Positions 16,961 to 25,028 of a DNA stretch of 28,704 nt are shown here, piece after piece. Source of the stretch: a virus. Numbering within the stretch: position 1 is the first letter of the stretch; each line of letters starts with the position of its first letter. Location: positions 1 to 28,704 of the IMG/VR virus record IMGVR_UViG_3300005613_000322, one strand, 5' to 3'. The position numbers and the translations under genes were made by a program. The notes under the pieces were generated by a model. It was not told the origin of the DNA, did no database searches, and saw only the letters and a list, made by a program, of their open reading frames with translations.

Positions 16961-19627
16961 TTAGTAGGTGTCAAATGTCGCATATAAGTTCCCTGATGAT
17001 GGTAGATATACGGTCACATCCAACTCATAGAAGGTCAAGTCCGCAGGGTTTGGAATCGCCAATCTACCATAAGTATCGTCACCCGAAGTAGTACCAAATG
17101 TCAATTCAAGGTTATTCAATGAACCGACATTGTTTCTATATGTGAATGAAGAATAGATGTTGATAAATCCAGGTGCAAATCCAACACTACCACTACCAAG
17201 TGCCGTGCTTCTCAACAATTGAGCCCCCGTATCCACTTGTGTGATAACCAATTCTTCAAATTCAATATTCGCAAAACCAGCACCCATTTGTTCTTCAAAT
17301 ACCCATGACAATACACTTGTTGGTGGTGTTGGTGTCGGTACAGGTGTTCTTTCTTTTGCCTGTTCCACATAGTTTGGTGGTATAGGGGTTGATGACGGAA
17401 CTCTATATGGGACTTTCAAGAACTTACATTTGACTATATTGGGTTCTGTGATGTCACCATCTTGTATCTCCAACAATCTCCATTGTGCATTTAGGAAATA
17501 GATTTTGTCATTGAAGTTTATTTCTTGTATGTCTTCTGGTGTCAAATAGAAATACCCCGTGAATAATCTTGCTTCGGGTGAATACAATAGGTCAATGGGG
17601 TTTCGGTAGAAGTCATTCCATGCGGTATTTGGTGTATAACCCACCATATCGTTATGGGTCATAAAGAAGTCCCAATTTGATGTGAAATTCAAATCAGAAA
17701 CCTCTGTATTGGCAGTATAGGTCAATAGGGATAGGTGGTTGATAACAGGGTATATCGTTTGTTCTACCGCTGTTGTTCCACTTTGTAGGTACCAGGTTAT
17801 CCCTGTGAATGATGTACCACTGGTTGATGTATCCCCCGTGTATGGAATCTTCTTTCCAGCATAGAAACCCAATCTCGGTTCAGATGATGTCGGTCTTTCA
17901 CGAAGTATATCATCGGTATCCCTTTCTTGGACAAACAATTGTGGAACAACAAAATCACAATCACCAGTATTATTGACTGTATTGGTCGGTAGGGAATTGA
18001 ATACAAACTCAATGTCTTGTGACCCACTCAATAGGGTGTTGGTTGATGTATATGTCCTTGAACCGAAGATGTTATCGTAGTTTTCAATATAGTATTTTCC
18101 AAGCACTGTTTCATCGTCTTGGAATGTCAGGTTCAATTGTCTTTGTAATGAGAAATCCAAAGGTTCAATGGTATAGGTGTCATTCAGGTTCAACTTTTGG
18201 CTCCAATCCCTTGTATCCCCACTCAACGATGACAGATAGTCATTGTAGGGTTCAATCAAGAATGATTTCTCACCAGTGGGAACAATAACCAAGTTGAAAT
18301 AATTCACCACATTCCTCACGAAATCCACACTACTCAAAGAACATGGTAGGTTATCCACCCAATTCATTGTCGCCCCCGTTGTTGATAACAATGGTGATGA
18401 ATACAATCTCAATTTCGCATCTACAACACGCATGTCAGAATCTTGTAATCCACCCGTATTGAATTTCACAAACATCGCCACCCTTTGGTCTTTGGACAAT
18501 GTCGCATTGAAATATACATCAATGTCCGTATTTGACGAAACAAGGGGATATGCGGATAGTGTCACGATTGCGGTATCTGTGTCAATATCCCTCAAAGTGA
18601 AATCCAAATAAGAAGCACCGAAGAAAACAGGTGAGTAGTAGGTCATATCAAAGTTGAATTGGTATGTTCCCGCCACTGGTGCGGTGAAATAGTTTTTCGC
18701 ACCAATCTGTCCTGGTATTGTTGGATATTCCGATAGGGTATATCTATCCAAGTAGTCATAGTTCTCTTGTGAGAAGATGATGTATTTCCAATCTGCAAGT
18801 TCAAGGTAGTTATAGGTATATTGAAAGTTACCTTGTTCTACCTCAAAAAAGTTTTGGTTGTCAGGTCGGTCTTCCAATAACGAAGCCCCCATTGTCGGTG
18901 ATTGTCCTGCGAGCATGAAAACCGATTGAAAATATTGTGTGTCAAAAAATGCTGATTCATAGGTGAAACCTGCTTTTTGGAATACCTTGTCAAAAAGATA
19001 TTTCAGATTCACCCACGGCTTGAATTGTGTGGTTTGTATCGCATTCCCTGTTGGTGAGGTGAAACCCGTAGATGTGAAATCAAATGTTCCAAATGTCCCA
19101 TCTTCATCGTATCCCGTTTCAGCAAGGGGGTATAGTACTTTCCCCGTCAATCCCGAATAACTGTCATATGTCCCACCAGAATAGTCCCAAGTGGATAGAA
19201 TATTGTCATAGTTGATTTCATGCTCTATATCAGAGAAATCCAAATCACAGATGGTTGTTTGTTCCAATTGACTGGTGAAAGGTGTCATCGTTTCAACCAA
19301 ATATACCTCATAATTTACCAACCCATTTTGGTTGGTGATTTTGTTCAACCTCATTGTCCCCTTGAAAATATCACTACCCCTGTATTGAACAACACAACCA
19401 CTTTGTAGGGTCGCATCAAAATCTGTCGCATTCACATTGAATGCCGATTGGAAATACTTGTCATTCCTTGCGGAGCCAGGGATATTGAAGGTCTTCGTAT
19501 AACCACCCTTTCTGGCTGTTATATCTTCAATGTCCTCAATAGATTTGTTATAGGGAATGGAAACCTCTTCTTGCAAATCCAAGTAGGTGTATTGTCCATT
19601 TTTGTCAATTGCCAATAATTCAACCAT
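16961..19627 (-). CDS. Large tail/baseplate protein with Pro-Thr linker and added C-terminal domain
   Basis: This 888-residue protein begins VELLAIDKNGQYTYLDLQEE, followed by DITARKGGYTKTFNIPGSAR, a pattern I know from the tail-tip/hub protein of Bacteroidetes phages. Most of it is beta-rich with many aromatic residues. It has a late segment ARLFTGYFYLTPEDIQEINF and then NAQWRLLEIQDGD, which suggests a hub-type fold. Near residues 757-770 is a Pro-Thr linker (TPVPTPTPPTS), and residues about 771-888 form an extra beta-rich domain. Its stop overlaps nothing, but its start is TAATG-coupled to the previous gene. It sits before the tape measure in the transcript, the place for a baseplate gene only in rearranged operons. 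Confidence 0.7.
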   Translation of the reverse strand: MVELLAIDKNGQYTYLDLQEEVSIPYNKSIEDIEDITARKGGYTKTFNIPGSARNDKYFQSAFNVNATDFDATLQSGCVVQYRGSDIFKGTMRLNKITNQNGLVNYEVYLVETMTPFTSQLEQTTICDLDFSDIEHEINYDNILSTWDYSGGTYDSYSGLTGKVLYPLAETGYDEDGTFGTFDFTSTGFTSPTGNAIQTTQFKPWVNLKYLFDKVFQKAGFTYESAFFDTQYFQSVFMLAGQSPTMGASLLEDRPDNQNFFEVEQGNFQYTYNYLELADWKYIIFSQENYDYLDRYTLSEYPTIPGQIGAKNYFTAPVAGTYQFNFDMTYYSPVFFGASYLDFTLRDIDTDTAIVTLSAYPLVSSNTDIDVYFNATLSKDQRVAMFVKFNTGGLQDSDMRVVDAKLRLYSSPLLSTTGATMNWVDNLPCSLSSVDFVRNVVNYFNLVIVPTGEKSFLIEPYNDYLSSLSGDTRDWSQKLNLNDTYTIEPLDFSLQRQLNLTFQDDETVLGKYYIENYDNIFGSRTYTSTNTLLSGSQDIEFVFNSLPTNTVNNTGDCDFVVPQLFVQERDTDDILRERPTSSEPRLGFYAGKKIPYTGDTSTSGTSFTGITWYLQSGTTAVEQTIYPVINHLSLLTYTANTEVSDLNFTSNWDFFMTHNDMVGYTPNTAWNDFYRNPIDLLYSPEARLFTGYFYLTPEDIQEINFNDKIYFLNAQWRLLEIQDGDITEPNIVKCKFLKVPYRVPSSTPIPPNYVEQAKERTPVPTPTPPTSVLSWVFEEQMGAGFANIEFEELVITQVDTGAQLLRSTALGSGSVGFAPGFINIYSSFTYRNNVGSLNNLELTFGTTSGDDTYGRLAIPNPADLTFYELDVTVYLPSSGNLYATFDTY

Positions 19628-21198
19628 TATTCGTTGTCTTGTCTTGTTTCGTTATACCCACCAGAGTATTCAATTACCAATTCATATTCACCATCGTTTC
19701 TTTGGAAATTCGGTTCAATCACTTCCGTATTTGACAATACGATAGGTTGAATGTCACCATCTGAATCTATGAAATATACAGATGGGGATTTCAATAATTC
19801 ATCTGACAACCATACCAAGTAGGACTTTGATATTCTTCCTGAATACAATAATCCCGTCTTTGAGATGTTTTGTTTCCACACTTGGTTTCTGTTGTTCCAA
19901 CCATAGTATTTGTCAGCATCCCAACCCGCAGCATAGTTATCGGGTTCTCTTTGTAGTGATTCCCTTTGAATGTCATAACCGACATTGTGTCTGTATTTGA
20001 AGGTGAAGTATTCCCATGTTCCATAAGATGATAACCACATCACCCTTTGATTACCAGGCCCACATTCAGGGTCTTTGTAGTAGTAGAAATATTCAGATAT
20101 TCTTCTTGTTGAGAAACATTCTTCAATCAAACCACTTGGGGTTGTACATTCACCCAATAATGTTTTTGTGGTATTCGCACCAACACTGAATGAACCCCTC
20201 GCACAGATGTCAGCAGATGTCCCACCGACCAAGTTCAAGGTGGTCAAACTATTGTCTTCACATTGAGCATAGGTAATGGAATCTGTTCCAAACTCATCGT
20301 TGTTTCTCAACAGCCAACTGAAACACTGATATTCCGTTCCTTCAAGGGAAACACGATAATAATGCCAGTTTGAAGGTAGGGTGATTCCATGCTCTTCCAA
20401 GTTCTTTGTTCCCGTTCCAACATATTCAAAGAAATGTTTCTTGTAATTGAATGTATATCCCGTTACATCGTCACATGCGATATATTGACCACAATCTTGG
20501 AATAGGTTGATTCTTCTCGCATTTGATATTGGAATACCATCCACATCAAAAAACTCAAAGAACACCGAATATACGGGTTGTGAGAAGGTGTCATAGGTAG
20601 TTCCCGTGAATACACCTGGCTCCCTCATATTGAAACCAGTCAAGGTTGCCCAATCACTATCCGTGATGTATTGTACTCTTGGTTGGTCAGTCAAGAATTT
20701 GTGGGTATTCGCAGGGAAACCAGAAGGAAGGGAATAGTTGGATAAATAGAATGGGGTGAAATCAAACGATTTTCCCTTGTTCCAATTCTTCACTCCGTTA
20801 TACACATAGTTGGTATCCGATGTTGTTGTCGGTTCAAAGGTAATAACCACAGAATCAGGGGTTGTGGAATACTCTTCACCCACCTTGATGTAGTAGTCAT
20901 GGATATCGTCATTCAATGCTCCCCATTTGGCTTGAACAATAGGGGTTTCTGTTGTCCCCGTACAACCCTCATTTATGGGTCTTGATGAAAGATAATTCTT
21001 TATGATGGATGATATATCCACTTGACCCCAAGAAGTGTTCTGTGGGGTTATTTTCAATCTTGTTTGTTTCACTGAATCAACATACACATCCACAATATAT
21101 CTGTATTTGTAGAATGCGGTTTGTGCTGTTGAAGAAAACTGATATACCAAATTCCCATATGCTGGTTGTACTTTGGTTGGTTGTATGTCAATTGTCAT
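19627..21198 (-). CDS. Large tail structural protein (523 aa)
   Basis: This 523-residue protein is beta-rich with many aromatic residues and 9 cysteines. The opening (VQPAYGNLVYQFSSTAQTAF, then YKYRYIVDVYVD) and the internal motif IKNYLSSRPINEGCTG resemble a family of large tail or baseplate proteins that I associate with Bacteroidetes phages. A cysteine-rich middle (about 270-385) includes FQDCGQYIACDDV and GECTTPSGLIEECFSTRRI. It ends with an acidic DNE tail. The start overlaps the preceding stop as ATGA. The partner gene at 16961 usually occurs beside it, so the two may form one tail-tip assembly. Enzyme function is not evident. Confidence 0.65.
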   Translation of the reverse strand: MTIDIQPTKVQPAYGNLVYQFSSTAQTAFYKYRYIVDVYVDSVKQTRLKITPQNTSWGQVDISSIIKNYLSSRPINEGCTGTTETPIVQAKWGALNDDIHDYYIKVGEEYSTTPDSVVITFEPTTTSDTNYVYNGVKNWNKGKSFDFTPFYLSNYSLPSGFPANTHKFLTDQPRVQYITDSDWATLTGFNMREPGVFTGTTYDTFSQPVYSVFFEFFDVDGIPISNARRINLFQDCGQYIACDDVTGYTFNYKKHFFEYVGTGTKNLEEHGITLPSNWHYYRVSLEGTEYQCFSWLLRNNDEFGTDSITYAQCEDNSLTTLNLVGGTSADICARGSFSVGANTTKTLLGECTTPSGLIEECFSTRRISEYFYYYKDPECGPGNQRVMWLSSYGTWEYFTFKYRHNVGYDIQRESLQREPDNYAAGWDADKYYGWNNRNQVWKQNISKTGLLYSGRISKSYLVWLSDELLKSPSVYFIDSDGDIQPIVLSNTEVIEPNFQRNDGEYELVIEYSGGYNETRQDNE

Positions 21199-21758
21199 CG
21201 GAATATTTCTATTGTCTCTTGGTCAAAGATTTTTATGTTCCCAAGTGCGTTGAAAACCTCTTGGAGACCTGGCAGTTGTTCAATTTCTTCATCGGATAAC
21301 CCAATGAACCATTGTTGATATTTGTTTCTCACATCTTCAATAAATGAAGGGTCAAAAACGGGGTATGTACCAATTCCCCTTTGTTTGATTTTCATACTGA
21401 TTCTAATCAAACGGAATGTCTTTTCTTCTGGTGTCAGTCCCGCAAAACCTGGTAGTTTTCTATCCGCCCAACCACGAAGGTTTTCAATATTCACACCTTT
21501 TCCTGGTCTTCTACCCGTCTCAAAGTATATCTTCGCCTTGATATCATTCTCACCCACATTTGGATAAGTCAATGCGAGTTGGACATCACTACCGAATTGA
21601 AGGACTTCCATCGCCAATGAATCTGACAATGAACCCGTGTCATTCAAACGATATGATGTTCTCTTGAAACCACCCAAAGCATCTTTTCGGGTTTGTGGTT
21701 GTGCCAATCGTTCTTTGACCTCTTCAAGAATAAAACTCGCTATTGTATTCCAAGACAT
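21195..21758 (-). CDS. Tail completion/neck protein candidate (187 aa)
   Basis: This 187-residue protein has the look of the HK97 gp10 group of neck or tail completion proteins. Features are a helical start (IASFILEEVKERLAQPQTRK), a strand-rich centre (SLAMEVLQFGSDVQLALTYP), the segment YFETGRRPGKGVNIENLRGW, and KQRGIGTYPVFDPSF. The pattern of a tyrosine, a glycine/arginine-rich loop, then W is typical of gp10-type proteins. It lies between the 140-residue protein and the large tail genes, with only one base between it and the previous gene. This role is inferred from pattern and position. Confidence 0.65.
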   Translation of the reverse strand: MSWNTIASFILEEVKERLAQPQTRKDALGGFKRTSYRLNDTGSLSDSLAMEVLQFGSDVQLALTYPNVGENDIKAKIYFETGRRPGKGVNIENLRGWADRKLPGFAGLTPEEKTFRLIRISMKIKQRGIGTYPVFDPSFIEDVRNKYQQWFIGLSDEEIEQLPGLQEVFNALGNIKIFDQETIEIFR

Positions 21759-21759
21759 A

Positions 21760-22182
21760 TTACAAACAGAATGTACCTTCTACCCTCAAAGTTATGCTCG
21801 CATCAACCCCCGCCACTCTTGTCGGTAATCGGTCAAGAAATGGTTGAAACTGAATGGGTGTTACCAATGCGTAGGAATAGTCCTTCAAGTCATTTATGAA
21901 ATAGTCAGAGAAATCTTTCAATATCAAATGACATATCTTCAAGATGTCCAATTGGTTGTCTTCGGTATCGTCCAACATATCCATAAACAATACTTGGAAA
22001 TTGAAGTCAGTATAGTCAGGGTATATGGTTGAAGGGGTTGGAATGACATGAAGCAAAGGGAATGTGATTTTCTCTTTGTCTCTACCCACATCTGACAACT
22101 CACCCCAAGTGAATGTTTTCAACAATGGGTGTTGTTGTGCGAATGTATCAAAGGTTTCTATGATTGTACGATAGTTGTTCAT
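21760..22182 (-). CDS. Tail terminator-like protein (140 aa)
   Basis: This 140-residue protein begins MNNYRTIIETFDTFAQQHPL and contains TFPLLHVIPTPS, followed by FQVLFMDMLDDTEDNQLDIL and FQPFLDRLPTRVAGVDASIT. This helix-strand layout with a C-terminal R-V-A-G-V and a strand resembles a protein I know from Bacteroidetes phages placed before the gp10-like gene. It may be a tail terminator or tail-end capping protein. Its ATG overlaps the stop of the -1 frame extension at 22179 as ATGA, strong evidence that ribosomes normally read through that frame. Confidence 0.6.
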   Translation of the reverse strand: MNNYRTIIETFDTFAQQHPLLKTFTWGELSDVGRDKEKITFPLLHVIPTPSTIYPDYTDFNFQVLFMDMLDDTEDNQLDILKICHLILKDFSDYFINDLKDYSYALVTPIQFQPFLDRLPTRVAGVDASITLRVEGTFCL

Positions 22183-22945
22183 ATCTTTTGTTTTTTGTAT
22201 TTGGCTTCAAGTTCTTTATTCTTCTTCACCATATATGATAAATAGAATAATGCTTCTTGAACATTCAGATTTGTGGTTTCTTTCATTTTCAACGCATCTT
22301 CACCAGAAATAACCATAAATGTTTTGTAGTAGAAATCCACCAAATCACTCATCTTTTCATCTTCGGTTCTTTCATCGGGTTTTTCTACCCTTCCGTCATC
22401 TTCGTCCCTTTCCCCGAAGACAAGTGGGAATCTTCCAATTGTGCTTCGTAGAACTTCACGAAAAAAAAAACGCTGGATATGTAGTCATTGATAGGGAAAT
22501 CACCCATATCTTTGCTTCGTTCCACACATCGGTCATAATCGTATTTCTCAATCTTTCTGTCCTCACCCTCACCTTCAATCACTGGTCGGTATAGAATGGA
22601 TGCCAGTAGGTTGTAGTCCATTATTTCAGATGAAACCAATATGTGTAGGTCAGAGAACTCACCATAGGTCATATCTTTGGGTTGTAGTAATCCCAACAAT
22701 TCCCCCTTATATTCTCTTGTCATTGACAATGGGGTCTTTTGTAGTGAATTCACCCATGTCTTCAAAAATTTTGAAACGAATGTTATTTGATTGAAATCTA
22801 CATCCCTCAATTCTTCAATGGTCAATCCCGTCAATAGTGAAATGAAATTGATGTCCTTCATATCGGGTTCATCCATCATTCTGTTGTATTGGTTGATGGT
22901 AATGTATTCCAACTCTATTTCTTTTTCTCCAAGTGTAATCGTCAT
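22179..22945 (-). CDS. Tail assembly chaperone, -1 frameshift fusion (G-GT type)
   Basis: Reading of the 0-frame gene passes GTT TTT TTT TTC at 22471-22460, which contains ten T residues (22470-22461). A -1 shift at this site gives a 94-codon extension (22463-22182), beginning with FREVLRSTIGRF and ending KKNKELEAKYKKQKI. It has no stop until TGA at 22181-22179, where ATGA couples it to the next gene. The fusion would be 255 residues: 161 from frame 0 plus 94. This is the G/GT arrangement of siphophage tail assembly chaperones, whose T part binds the tape measure. The slip may occur on the ribosome or, given T10, during transcription. The extension is highly charged and helical. Not confirmed by mass data here. 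Confidence 0.8.
22385..22945 (-). CDS. Tail assembly chaperone, short form (G type)
   Basis: This 186-residue protein begins MTITLGEKEIELEYITINQY, a start I associate with tail assembly chaperones (strand, E-x-E, then helix). The body is helical, with FISLLTGLTIEELRDVDFNQ. Near the end it has VFFFVKF, encoded by the T10 slippery run, and a hydrophilic tail of about 23 residues before the stop at 22385. In the G/GT system the short form is made in excess and the frameshifted form in minor amount. The start overlaps the terL stop as ATGA. It is separated from the tape measure gene by four other genes, unlike the usual adjacency. Confidence 0.8.
   Translation of the reverse strand: MTITLGEKEIELEYITINQYNRMMDEPDMKDINFISLLTGLTIEELRDVDFNQITFVSKFLKTWVNSLQKTPLSMTREYKGELLGLLQPKDMTYGEFSDLHILVSSEIMDYNLLASILYRPVIEGEGEDRKIEKYDYDRCVERSKDMGDFPINDYISSVFFFVKFYEAQLEDSHLSSGKGTKMTEG
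22460..22471 (-). promoter_or_regulatory. Slippery site for -1 recoding
   Basis: On the minus strand this reads G, ten T, C. In frame 0 it is split GTT TTT TTT TTC, so both T TTT TTT and T TTT TTC fit the X-XXY-YYZ rule. A run of this length can also cause polymerase slippage. Short hairpins follow (TTCGT/ACGAA next to the run and TCTTCG/CGAAGA further on), which are weak. Confidence 0.75.
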
Positions 22946-24084
22946 AAAAATGAATATTGTGTTTTTGGTTTGTTTGACATTTCCAAAGCATATCTACACG
23001 CATCTATGGCGTGATTGTATAGGTCTTCGGGTTGGTCAATTATCTTCCCGTCTTTATTTGTTTTCCATTTATAGTTTTGGAACTCATCCAAAAGATTAGT
23101 TGAATCTTTGTGGATATGAACCCTGTGTCTTTTTATCATATCAATCCCATGTAGTATCGTATGTTTCTTGACAGGTTTCGCATTTATACCAGCCCTTTTG
23201 AGTTCTTCAATCACTTGCGGTGCTGCCGAATCAACCCATAGGTCATCAGTGGGGTCAATACCCATTCTCTGAATCGTATAGATGAGGTCTGGTGTTGTCA
23301 TTTGTGTTTTGTATATCAACTCCCTCAAATACACACTATCGTCTATTATTCTCACCTCTACCATCGCCATTGGGTCGCTATAACCAATATCTAATGCTCT
23401 GTATAACCTTCCCTCACTTGGGAAATCTTCCACCACATTCCATACCGAAAATACAGAGTTGGTTGCCACCCCCCTTTCCCCGAGACCAAACACCCTCCAT
23501 AGGTTGGGGTCTTTGTCTTGAAGGGATTCAATTTCCTTGATGATTTCCTGTGTCAAGAATGGATTTTCCTTGTAGGTGGATTTGTGAAAGAATGTACCTT
23601 CTTCTTCAATCAAATCATAGATGTACGAATATAGGTCAGAAGGGTTATAGTCAATGATGATTTGTTCTGTGGTTCTGATAGCCAGTTGGACATACTCATC
23701 TCGGGTCAATTCATTCCCTTCGTTGATAAAAAGTATTTCCCTCTTTCTACCCCTCAACTTTTGTTCTTCATCTGTTGAAAACCATTCTATGATTGACCCA
23801 TTGGGTAGGGTGTAGTATCCCTCTTGTTTCTTCCAATCACTTGGAATATAGATTTCAAGGGTTTCCAATATTTCCTTCAAGTCCCTCAATACCGACCCCT
23901 TCAACGCTGGTAGGGTTTTCCTGACGATAGAAAGAGTTTTGTTGGGGGTTTGGAGTAGATGTACCACCAACCAAATAAGAATGTTGTAGGTCTTGCCAGA
24001 ACGAGCCGACCCTTGAAACAATTTCAATCTCTTGTCCTTGTTGGTTTCCAACATTTCATATATTTCAGTGGTTTGGATTTTCAT
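22942..24084 (-). CDS. terL: Terminase large subunit
   Basis: This 380-residue motor packages DNA into the prohead through the portal and cuts it. The ATPase part has a Walker A (GSARSGKT, residues 25-32), a Walker B (ILFINE, about 117-122), and a coupling motif (IIIDYNPSD, 142-150). The nuclease part has RALDIGYSDPMAM with Asp 232, LWVDSAAPQVIEEL with Asp 285, and DLYNHAIDACRYAL near the end. These three acidic sites are the expected RNase H-like metal ligands. At 380 residues it is at the short end for the family but contains all expected motifs. It lies just after terS and a 53-residue gene, whose stop overlaps its ATG as ATGA. Confidence 0.95.
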   Translation of the reverse strand: MKIQTTEIYEMLETNKDKRLKLFQGSARSGKTYNILIWLVVHLLQTPNKTLSIVRKTLPALKGSVLRDLKEILETLEIYIPSDWKKQEGYYTLPNGSIIEWFSTDEEQKLRGRKREILFINEGNELTRDEYVQLAIRTTEQIIIDYNPSDLYSYIYDLIEEEGTFFHKSTYKENPFLTQEIIKEIESLQDKDPNLWRVFGLGERGVATNSVFSVWNVVEDFPSEGRLYRALDIGYSDPMAMVEVRIIDDSVYLRELIYKTQMTTPDLIYTIQRMGIDPTDDLWVDSAAPQVIEELKRAGINAKPVKKHTILHGIDMIKRHRVHIHKDSTNLLDEFQNYKWKTNKDGKIIDQPEDLYNHAIDACRYALEMSNKPKTQYSFL

Positions 24085-24242
24085 CTATTCTTCTTGTACA
24101 TTTTTATCATATCCCTGATTAGTACCCCCATTGTCTTTTCTTCGTCTTTGGAAATACTTTTGAGTTCGGTGTGTATGTTTTTGCCAATCCATATGGCTTT
24201 CATATCGTATTCATAGACCTTTCCGTTTGCTTTAACTTTCAT
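24081..24242 (-). CDS. 53-residue protein between terS and terL, RHH-like
   Basis: This short gene starts at an ATG inside the last codons of terS (11-base overlap) and stops as ATGA on the terL start. It encodes MKVKANGKVYEYDMKAIWIG, followed by KNIHTELKSISKDEEKTMGV and LIRDMIKMYKKNR. The layout, a strand, then a helix with ISKDEEKTMG, then a second helix, resembles a ribbon-helix-helix DNA-binding protein. The exact fit between two terminase genes, with both overlaps, is strong evidence it is real. It could help terminase find packaging DNA or regulate the operon. The function is inferred only. Confidence 0.75.
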   Translation of the reverse strand: MKVKANGKVYEYDMKAIWIGKNIHTELKSISKDEEKTMGVLIRDMIKMYKKNR

Positions 24243-24666
24243 TGTCATTTTCTTCTTCTTTTTTGATTATCTCCACCGATATGGTGTTGTCATTTATTTT
24301 GTCTCCTTTGGAGGTGATATCAACATCTTTTCTATCTGACCATCTGTCCTTGAACATGTTTCTCATAATCAGTGACCAGTGGTTTGAATTGATTGAACGG
24401 GAATTTCCTTTCACCCATTCTTGTTTCGCAATATCCAACCACCATTGTTCTGACAAACTTTGTGCTTGAATGACGGATTGGAAATATTCATTTGACCTTT
24501 CCATAAGGGTCTTGTGTGTTTTCCAAGATATCCCCATGTAATTGACTATATGCACCTCCGCACAACCCGTTTTCCCGAGTTCTCTGATATCTTCTTTCCA
24601 AGTTGATGGTATTCTTCCCCTTTGAACGAGAAGTTCTATTGTGAAGGGTTTTTTTCCTCTTTTCAT
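24232..24666 (-). CDS. terS: Terminase small subunit
   Basis: This 144-residue protein should recognise phage DNA and load the large subunit. I chose the ATG at 24666 because it overlaps the preceding gene's stop as ATGA; a TTG 12 bases upstream is less likely. The N-terminal part (STWKEDIRELGKTGCAEVHI) followed by NYMGISWKTHKTLMERSNEY looks like a helix-turn-helix. The middle has AQSLSEQWWLDIAKQEWVKG, and the C-terminal part NMFKDRWSDRKDVDITSKGD carries the W-D/S...D-x-T-S-K-G ending that I associate with small terminases. Its tail is acidic (EEENDNES), suitable for contact with TerL. The position before terL supports the call. Confidence 0.85.
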   Translation of the reverse strand: MKRGKKPFTIELLVQRGRIPSTWKEDIRELGKTGCAEVHIVNYMGISWKTHKTLMERSNEYFQSVIQAQSLSEQWWLDIAKQEWVKGNSRSINSNHWSLIMRNMFKDRWSDRKDVDITSKGDKINDNTISVEIIKKEEENDNES

Positions 24667-24830
24667 AATCCCAACCAATTTCTCACTTGTTCATCCGTTG
24701 GAAACTTTTTGAATTGTTCGTTGTACAACCCGTTGAGTTGTCCAGTTTCAATTATATCCAACTGTTCCCACTTTCTACCATTGACCAATCTCAATGCTCT
24801 TTTCTTCACATTGTCTTTGCAGTTACACAT
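24663..24830 (-). CDS. 55-residue protein upstream of terS
   Basis: This gene encodes MCNCKDNVKKRALRLVNGRK, then WEQLDIIETGQLNGLYNEQF and KKFPTDEQVRNWLGL. The stop is TGA overlapping the terS ATG as ATGA. Its ATG lies 24 bases after the stop of the upstream small gene. The CNC start is followed by a helical, charged body. It has the look of a small phage accessory protein, but I recognise no family. The tight overlap with terS supports it as a real gene. Confidence 0.7.
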   Translation of the reverse strand: MCNCKDNVKKRALRLVNGRKWEQLDIIETGQLNGLYNEQFKKFPTDEQVRNWLGL

Positions 24831-24854
24831 ATTTTGTATTATTTTTCATATGTT

Positions 24855-25028
24855 TTATCCTCTTGTTCTGTTTTTCCAATTTGAATAACAGATTGCCAGT
24901 GCCTGACTTTGAGGAAACTCTTTGCTGGTCACCTTCAAACATGCCTCCATGTATCTGTCTTCGTCTGTGTATAGGTTTGCATTCGGTATGATGAATGCTT
25001 GTTTTCCTGTTCTATTGTTTGTACTCAT
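24855..25028 (-). CDS. 57-residue protein with Cys-x-(n)-Cys motif
   Basis: This protein begins MSTNNRTGKQAFIIPNANLY, then has TDEDRYMEACLKVTSKEFPQ and SQALAICYSNWKN. The part from R-Y-M-E-A-C to A-I-C-Y-S-N-W matches the short motif C...FP-x-x-x-x-A-x-C-x-x-x-W that I know from head-region proteins of tailed phages. The last gene of the operon (1048-1230) has a related layout. The ATG lies 17 bases inside the preceding gene. Conserved cysteines suggest metal or redox binding, but this is inferred. Confidence 0.7.
   Translation of the reverse strand: MSTNNRTGKQAFIIPNANLYTDEDRYMEACLKVTSKEFPQSQALAICYSNWKNRTRG

Noticed and set aside
22461-22470. Sequencing error in the T10 run as the cause of the broken frame
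   Set aside because: Not fully excluded, but the G/GT layout is known to need a frameshift at this gene, and a C-terminal tail in frame 0 ends cleanly. Kept as a finding with a resequencing check.
24667-24678. TTG start for TerS
   Set aside because: The ATG at 24666 overlaps the preceding stop as ATGA, the pattern used throughout the operon.
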